Shown in pieces: positions 7,218 through 10,535 of a DNA stretch of 10,535 nucleotides (its first letter is position 1; every line of letters begins with the position of its first letter). Made by a program: the position numbers and the translations under genes. The stretch comes from CAYJUM01 sp964478915 (GTDB taxonomy: Bacteria; Nitrospirota; Nitrospiria; Nitrospirales; Nitrospiraceae), in NCBI GenBank assembly GCA_964478915.1, contig CAYZKG010000104.1, positions 1 through 10,535 on the forward strand, written 5' to 3'. The notes under the pieces are model-generated. The model saw nothing but the letters and a program-made list of their open reading frames with translations. It was not told the origin of the DNA and ran no database searches.

Positions 7218-8161
7218 CAAGCCGCATCGTGCGCTATGTGGCAGGGCACACCGGGCTGCTGGGCTCAGCGCTTGTTCGCCGGTGGGCGAACGAACCTTCA
7301 GTGCAGGTGCTGACGGCGGCGCATCGTGAGCTTGAGCTCACCGATCCCCGCGCCGTGCACGCGTGGCTGGACCGTCAACGGCCGGATGAGGTCGTTGTAG
7401 CGGCCGGGAGGGTGGGCGGGATTGCGGCCAATGCGAGCGAGCCTGTCGCGTTCCTCTATGAGAATCTCATGATCGAAGCGAACCTGATCCGTGGCGCATG
7501 GCAAGCCGGGGTCAGGCGGCTGTTGAACTTCGGGAGCAGCTGCATGTACCCGAAGCGCTGTCCGCAACCCATGCACCCTGATTCCCTCATGACGGGAACG
7601 CTGGAGTCCACGAGCGAGCCCTATGCCATCGCGAAGTGGGCAGGGCTCTCGCTCTGCGCGTCCTACAACCGTCAGTATGGCACGCGGTTCATCACCGCCA
7701 TCCCCTGTACCCTCTATGGGCCCGGCGACAGCTTCGATCCGGCGCAGGCCCATGTGCTCTCCGCGCTGATCCGGAAGCTCCACGACGCCAAGGAGCGCGG
7801 CGACCGCGAGGTGAGGTTGTGGGGCAGCGGCGAGGGGCGGCGCGAGTTCCTCTATGTCGATGACGTGGCAGCGGCCTGCGAGATCCTTCTGGAGACGTAC
7901 GACGGGAGCGATCCCGTGAATATCGGATCGGGTGAGTCGCATCCCATCCGCGACCTCGCCGCCTGGGTGGCTGAGGTCGTCGGCTTCCACGGGGAGATCG
8001 CCTGGGATGCGTCGCAGCCGGATGGGGCGCCGGAGAAGCGCCTCGACTCCTCGGTCATGCGCGGGCTCGACTGGTCGCCGAGCACGGATCTTCGCACCGG
8101 CCTGGAACGGACCTACCGCTGGTTTCTTGAACACGAGGAGCAGCCATGCGTCTCCTCGTGA
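7214..8161 (+). CDS. fcl: GDP-L-fucose synthase-like 3,5-epimerase/4-reductase
   Basis: A 315-residue extended SDR that lines up nearly end to end with Fcl/WcaG, the NADPH enzyme that epimerises C3 and C5 of GDP-4-keto-6-deoxymannose and then reduces C4. Seen: AGHTGLLGS (Gly11, Gly14, Gly17), VGGIAANASEPVAFLYENLM, GSSCMYPK with Cys110, EPYAIAK with Tyr137 and Lys141, SYNRQYG, LYGPGDSF, His180 in AHVLSALIRK, WGSGEGRREFLYVDD and DASQPDGAPEKRLD. Cys110 and His180 match the two acid/base residues of the epimerase step (Cys109 and His179 in E. coli Fcl), so both half-reactions look intact. ColC, the GDP-colitose synthase, is a homologue acting on the 3-deoxy substrate, and a ColD-like gene lies upstream, so colitose-type chemistry is an alternative to fucose. 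The start is fixed by the ATGA overlap with the UbiA gene; no GDP-mannose 4,6-dehydratase is seen here. Confidence 0.9.
   Translation: MTSRIVRYVAGHTGLLGSALVRRWANEPSVQVLTAAHRELELTDPRAVHAWLDRQRPDEVVVAAGRVGGIAANASEPVAFLYENLMIEANLIRGAWQAGVRRLLNFGSSCMYPKRCPQPMHPDSLMTGTLESTSEPYAIAKWAGLSLCASYNRQYGTRFITAIPCTLYGPGDSFDPAQAHVLSALIRKLHDAKERGDREVRLWGSGEGRREFLYVDDVAAACEILLETYDGSDPVNIGSGESHPIRDLAAWVAEVVGFHGEIAWDASQPDGAPEKRLDSSVMRGLDWSPSTDLRTGLERTYRWFLEHEEQPCVSS
8135..8140 (+). promoter_or_regulatory. Strong Shine-Dalgarno before the short ORF at 8146
   Basis: GAGGAG lies five bases upstream of ATG 8146, inside the last codons of the Fcl-like gene. It is better than the signal of most real genes in the window. 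This suggests that a genuine gene started at 8146, at least in the past. Confidence 0.5.
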
Positions 8162-8235
8162 TCCCGCATGAGGGCGGGACTCCCTCGTCCCGCTTCACGG
8201 GACTCGGTCGCGGGCGGTCTGGAGACACCACCTGA
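8146..8235 (+). pseudogene. 29-codon ORF, possible truncated gene remnant
   Basis: A short ORF of 29 codons begins MRLLVIPHEGGTPSSRF, overlaps the Fcl-like gene by 16 bases and ends in a TGATG junction with the next gene. The first seven residues look like the opening beta strand of a Rossmann-type protein, and a PSSRF-like segment near the N-terminus occurs in some glycosyltransferases. The rest (TGLGRGRSGDTT) resembles no protein I know. The second part of the ORF coincides with an inverted-repeat cluster. It could be a gene start left by a deletion, a gene start into which a repeat inserted, or a translated leader that couples the two flanking genes. I cannot decide between these. Confidence 0.3.
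8163..8202. repeat. Cluster of overlapping inverted repeats (alternative hairpins)
   Basis: GCGGGAC at 8174-8180 and GTCCCGC at 8187-8193 form a perfect 7-bp stem with a six-base loop (TCCCTC). Competing stems are CCCGC at 8163-8167 with GCGGG at 8174-8178, and TCCCG at 8188-8192 with CGGGA at 8198-8202. So the middle arms can pair with each other or with the outer arms. No T-run follows, so it is not a standard intrinsic terminator. It may be a dispersed palindromic repeat of the genome, or an RNA element between the Fcl-like and epimerase genes. The pairing is seen; the function is unknown. Confidence 0.5.
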
Positions 8236-9167
8236 TGAAGATTCTGGTCACAGGGGGGGCGGGGTACCTCGGATCGGTGCTGGTGCCCGTCTTGTTGGCG
8301 GAGGGGCACGAGGTCACCGTGGTGGACACCTTCATGTACGGCCAGACCTCGCTCTTGGACTGCTGCCACCAGCCGGGGTTATTGGTGGTCCGCGGAGACG
8401 CGCGCGATCGAGCGCTCATGGCGACGCACCTGCAGGGCGCCGATGCCGTCATCCCACTGGCGTGCCTGACCGGCGCGCCCCTGTGCGATCAGGACCCGGT
8501 TGAGGCCACGAGCGTCAACCTGGACGCGATCCGGATGCTGCTGGAGCTTCGACGCCCCACCCAGCGGATCATCTTCCCGACGACGAACAGCGGATACGGC
8601 ATCGGCCAAGACGGAATCCATTGCACGGAAGCGACCCCGCTCAGGCCCGTGTCAACCTACGGACGGCTCAAGGTGGAGGCGGAGGCGGCGGTCCTGGACG
8701 CGGGCCACAGCGTGACGCTTCGGCTGGCGACCGCCTTCGGGATCAGCCCTCGGATGCGGTTGGATCTGCTCGTCAATGACTTCGTCTACCGCGCGGTCAC
8801 TGACCGGTTCCTCGTGGTGTTCCAGGGCCGGTTCAAGCGGAACTACATCCACGTCAGAGACATCGCCAGGGTGTTTGTGCACACGCTCTCGCGCTTCGAC
8901 GCTATGAAGGGCGAACCCTACAACGTCGGTTTGAGCGATGCGAACCTGTCAAAGCTGGAGCTCTGCGAGGAGATCAAGCAGCAGGTCCCCGGCTTCTATG
9001 TGGTGGAAGCCCAGATCGGCGAGGACCCGGACAAGCGGAACTACATCGTGAGCAACGAGAAGATCGCGCAGGCAGGGTTTCAGCCGACCGTCTCGCTCCA
9101 GGTAGGGATCGCCGAGCTGATTAAAGGTTACCAAGTCGTCCGCCGTCACGGCTATGCGAATGTGTAA
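8235..9167 (+). CDS. NAD-dependent nucleotide-sugar epimerase/dehydratase (extended SDR)
   Basis: A 310-residue extended SDR with a complete catalytic layout: TGGAGYLGS at residues 6-14, DTFMYGQTSL after the second beta strand, TTNSGYG carrying the Ser/Thr of the triad, Tyr142-x3-Lys146 (YGRLK), RLATAFG, and KRNYIHVRDIA before the C-terminal substrate domain. LACLTGAPLCDQDP in place of the usual HLAA motif marks a distinct subgroup of sugar epimerases that I cannot tie to a named enzyme. ATG 8235 shares its A with the TGA of the short upstream ORF (TGATG), and GGAG lies at 8221-8224. It is followed by a 39-base gap before the radical SAM gene, the largest gap in the window. A role in 4-keto-sugar reduction or epimerisation is inferred from the family; the substrate is unknown. 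Confidence 0.88.
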   Translation: MKILVTGGAGYLGSVLVPVLLAEGHEVTVVDTFMYGQTSLLDCCHQPGLLVVRGDARDRALMATHLQGADAVIPLACLTGAPLCDQDPVEATSVNLDAIRMLLELRRPTQRIIFPTTNSGYGIGQDGIHCTEATPLRPVSTYGRLKVEAEAAVLDAGHSVTLRLATAFGISPRMRLDLLVNDFVYRAVTDRFLVVFQGRFKRNYIHVRDIARVFVHTLSRFDAMKGEPYNVGLSDANLSKLELCEEIKQQVPGFYVVEAQIGEDPDKRNYIVSNEKIAQAGFQPTVSLQVGIAELIKGYQVVRRHGYANV

Positions 9168-9191
9168 GGGTGCGAGTGGTGAGCGTCCGGT

Positions 9192-9203
9192 GGAGGGAGG
9201 GAG
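9192..9203 (+). promoter_or_regulatory. Purine-rich ribosome binding site of the radical SAM gene
   Basis: GGAGGGAGGGAG runs up to three bases before ATG 9207, giving several Shine-Dalgarno registers, for example GGGAGG at 9195-9200 with a six-base spacer. It supports the choice of ATG 9207 and indicates independent ribosome loading, unlike the overlapping upstream genes. No promoter hexamers are evident in the 39-base gap. Confidence 0.6.
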
Positions 9204-9206
9204 ATC

Positions 9207-10535
9207 ATGACGCGCGGCCTTGAGGTGGTGCTGGTGAACTCCGGGAGCCGGGCGCAGGTGTACCAAGCCCTGGGCTCGACCCTCGCCGCGATTGAGCCAC
9301 CGGTGTGGGCCGGACTCATGGCGACCTACCTGCGCCGACATGGCTACGCGGTTTCCATCATCGATGCGGAGGCCGAGGAACTAACGCCCGAGCAGGTGGC
9401 TGAGTGCATCGAGACGCTGAAGCCCAGACTTGCTGCTGTGGTCGTCTACGGCCACCAGCCGTCCGCCTCGACGCAGAACATGACTGCTGCGGGTACCATC
9501 TGCACCGCGATCAAGCAGCTCCATCCGGAGCAGAAGGTGCTCCTGGTGGGCGGCCATGTCGCGGCGCTACCTGAGCGTACCATGGAGGAAGAAGACGCCG
9601 ATTTTGTGTGCAGTGGCGAAGGGCCGATCACTCTGCTCGAATTGATCCAGGCGCTGAAGTCCACCCGGCCGGACTTCTCCAAAGTCCGGGGATTGCTGTA
9701 CCGCCAGGACGGTGAGATCCAGCGGACGCCGGCCGCCCCACTCGTGAAAGACCTCGACAGCGAGATGCCGGAGGTCGCGTGGGACTTGCTTCCTATGGAG
9801 AAGTATCGCGCCCATAACTGGCATTGCTTCGACGGACTCAAGCGCCAGCCCTACGCCGCCATCTACACGACCCTGGGCTGTCCCTACCACTGTAGCTTCT
9901 GCCTTCGGAAGGGGACAAGGATCATCACCACGCACGGGAGAAACAAACAGATCGAAGATGTGAGGATTGGGGACACGGTCATGGCCTGGGATGAAAAAGC
10001 CGGAAAGCTGTCCGAGTCCACGGTTGTTGCGACAGGGACCCGATGGGTCCACAAACTCTTAAGAATCAGGATGCAAACCGGCGAGACGATCGAGGTCAGT
10101 GACGAACATCCGATCTACACGCCGCAAGGATGGGTTGAGGCGGGCAAGTTGCAGGTGGGTCAGTCCATTCTGGTGATGGAACCACAGAACGAGGAGCACA
10201 TAGATCAGTTCGTGAATGCCCGGGTAGGTGTCCATGAGTCCGAGATTGACGTCAACCGTGAGCCGTGGGAGGCGTACTATCGAGAGAAGATAGCGCTGAT
10301 TGGTAACTGCCCTCGCTTCGTGGCGATCGAATCTATTGAGGAAGTTCGAGGGCAATTTGAGGTGTTCAATTTCCAATGCTCACCACACGATAACTACTTT
10401 GCGGAATTTCTCCTTGTTCACAATTGCTGCATTCAGGCGCCGTTCAAGAGCGGGGAACGGGAACTGGGGCTGAAGGAGAACACGAACAGCTACCGGTTCT
10501 GGAGCGTCGACTCGGTCATGGCGCAGATCGACACG
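9207..10535 (+). CDS. Cobalamin-binding-type radical SAM protein interrupted by an intein (3' end beyond window)
   Basis: An open frame of 443 codons that reaches the end of the window without a stop. Residues 1-150 look like the N-terminal B12-binding Rossmann domain of B12-dependent radical SAM enzymes (NSGSRAQVYQALG, VLLVGGHVAALPERTM, DADFVCSGEGPITLLEL). A linker follows (VRGLLYRQDGEI, DLLPMEKYRAHN), and the radical SAM core begins YAAIYTTLGCPYHCSF. Cys225 and Cys229 are the first two iron-sulfur ligands of CX3CX2C. A 175-residue intein occupies residues 232-406; after excision Cys407 becomes the third ligand, giving GCPYHCSF joined to CCIQAPFKSGE. Thus 231 N-extein and 37 C-extein residues are visible. 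Such proteins methylate or rearrange unactivated carbons of sugars, lipids or peptides; here a glycan or lipid substrate is guessed from context. Start ATG 9207 has a strong Shine-Dalgarno. The B12 domain assignment is by overall pattern and lacks a clear DxHxxG. Confidence 0.85.
   Translation, partial: MTRGLEVVLVNSGSRAQVYQALGSTLAAIEPPVWAGLMATYLRRHGYAVSIIDAEAEELTPEQVAECIETLKPRLAAVVVYGHQPSASTQNMTAAGTICTAIKQLHPEQKVLLVGGHVAALPERTMEEEDADFVCSGEGPITLLELIQALKSTRPDFSKVRGLLYRQDGEIQRTPAAPLVKDLDSEMPEVAWDLLPMEKYRAHNWHCFDGLKRQPYAAIYTTLGCPYHCSFCLRKGTRIITTHGRNKQIEDVRIGDTVMAWDEKAGKLSESTVVATGTRWVHKLLRIRMQTGETIEVSDEHPIYTPQGWVEAGKLQVGQSILVMEPQNEEHIDQFVNARVGVHESEIDVNREPWEAYYREKIALIGNCPRFVAIESIEEVRGQFEVFNFQCSPHDNYFAEFLLVHNCCIQAPFKSGERELGLKENTNSYRFWSVDSVMAQIDT
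9900..10424 (+). mobile_element. Mini-intein (175 residues, no homing endonuclease) in the radical SAM CX3CX2C motif
   Basis: Splicing blocks are all present. Block A begins at Cys232 (CLRKGTRIITTHGRNKQIED, then VRIGD). Block B is GETIEVSDEHPIYT with His301; the usual Thr of TxxH is Ser298. Block F is VFNFQCSPHDNYFAEF with His394, and block G is LLVHN ending in His405-Asn406, followed by Cys407 as the +1 nucleophile. At 175 residues, with only about 50 between the two splicing halves and no LAGLIDADG or HNH motif, it is a mini-intein that cannot home by itself. Sample stretches inside it are poorer in GC (43% at 10321-10380, 53% at 10201-10260, by hand count) than the flanking genes, which suggests separate ancestry. 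Because splicing keeps the frame, the host protein should mature intact if the intein is active. Hint domains of other types are less likely given Cys1 and the VHN/C end. Confidence 0.93.

Noticed and set aside
8168..8503. Plus-strand ORF of 111 codons overlapping the second epimerase start
   Set aside because: It runs out of frame through the epimerase's Rossmann motif and has low-complexity Arg/Gly/Ala content.
10059..10376. Antisense ORF within the intein, considered as a nested endonuclease gene
   Set aside because: Its translation has no LAGLIDADG, HNH or GIY-YIG motif, and the sense frame has the intein blocks there.
9900..10424. Homing endonuclease domain inside the intein
   Set aside because: Only about 50 residues separate the splicing halves, with no endonuclease motif; it is a mini-intein.
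1..10535. CRISPR array, tRNA, rRNA, insertion sequence or transposase
   Set aside because: No regularly spaced repeats, RNA gene signatures or transposase motifs were seen on reading the window; the space is almost fully used by the genes listed.

Overview
The window is a tightly packed, single-strand (+) block of surface-carbohydrate or glycolipid biosynthesis genes from a high-GC bacterium. Every recognisable gene runs left to right. Five junctions are ATGA start/stop overlaps or equivalents, so the block looks like the middle of one long operon; no promoter or terminator is visible. The combination of nucleotide-sugar enzymes, a membrane prenyl-phosphate transferase and a cobalamin-type radical SAM protein suggests an O-antigen-like or other cell-surface glycan locus. 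The phylum cannot be assigned from sequence alone; an uncultivated lineage (a metagenome-derived genome) is plausible but is only an inference.

Layout. 8-706: class I SAM methyltransferase. 703-1704: GalE-like extended-SDR sugar epimerase. 1701-3020: putative glycosyltransferase resembling family TIGR04372. 3017-4180: DegT/ArnB-fold PLP enzyme with His at the usual Schiff-base Lys position, as in the sugar 3-dehydrases ColD and E1. 4146-6251: fused E1-alpha/E1-beta thiamine-diphosphate enzyme. 6255-7217: UbiA-fold phosphoribosyl-type prenyl-phosphate transferase (DPPR synthase-like). 7214-8161: GDP-L-fucose synthase-like epimerase/reductase. 8146-8235: a 29-codon ORF with its own strong Shine-Dalgarno and a hairpin, possibly a gene remnant. 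8235-9167: second NAD-dependent sugar epimerase/dehydratase. 9207-10535 (runs off the window): B12-binding-type radical SAM protein interrupted by an intein.

How the genes may work together (inference). The His-type dehydrase and the Fcl-like enzyme resemble the ColD/ColC pair that converts GDP-4-keto-6-deoxymannose to GDP-L-colitose. The thiamine enzyme lies directly between the dehydrase and the later genes, as if it modifies a keto-sugar or supplies a C2/acyl unit. The methyltransferase and radical SAM protein could add O- or C-methyl groups. The TIGR04372-like protein could transfer the product, and the UbiA protein could make a polyprenyl-phosphate pentose donor.

The most striking element is the 175-residue mini-intein at 9900-10424. 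It sits inside the CX3CX2C iron-sulfur motif of the radical SAM protein, and its own Cys1 mimics the third cluster cysteine. This geometry recalls the redox-trapped MoaA intein of Pyrococcus abyssi and suggests possible redox- or metal-dependent splicing.
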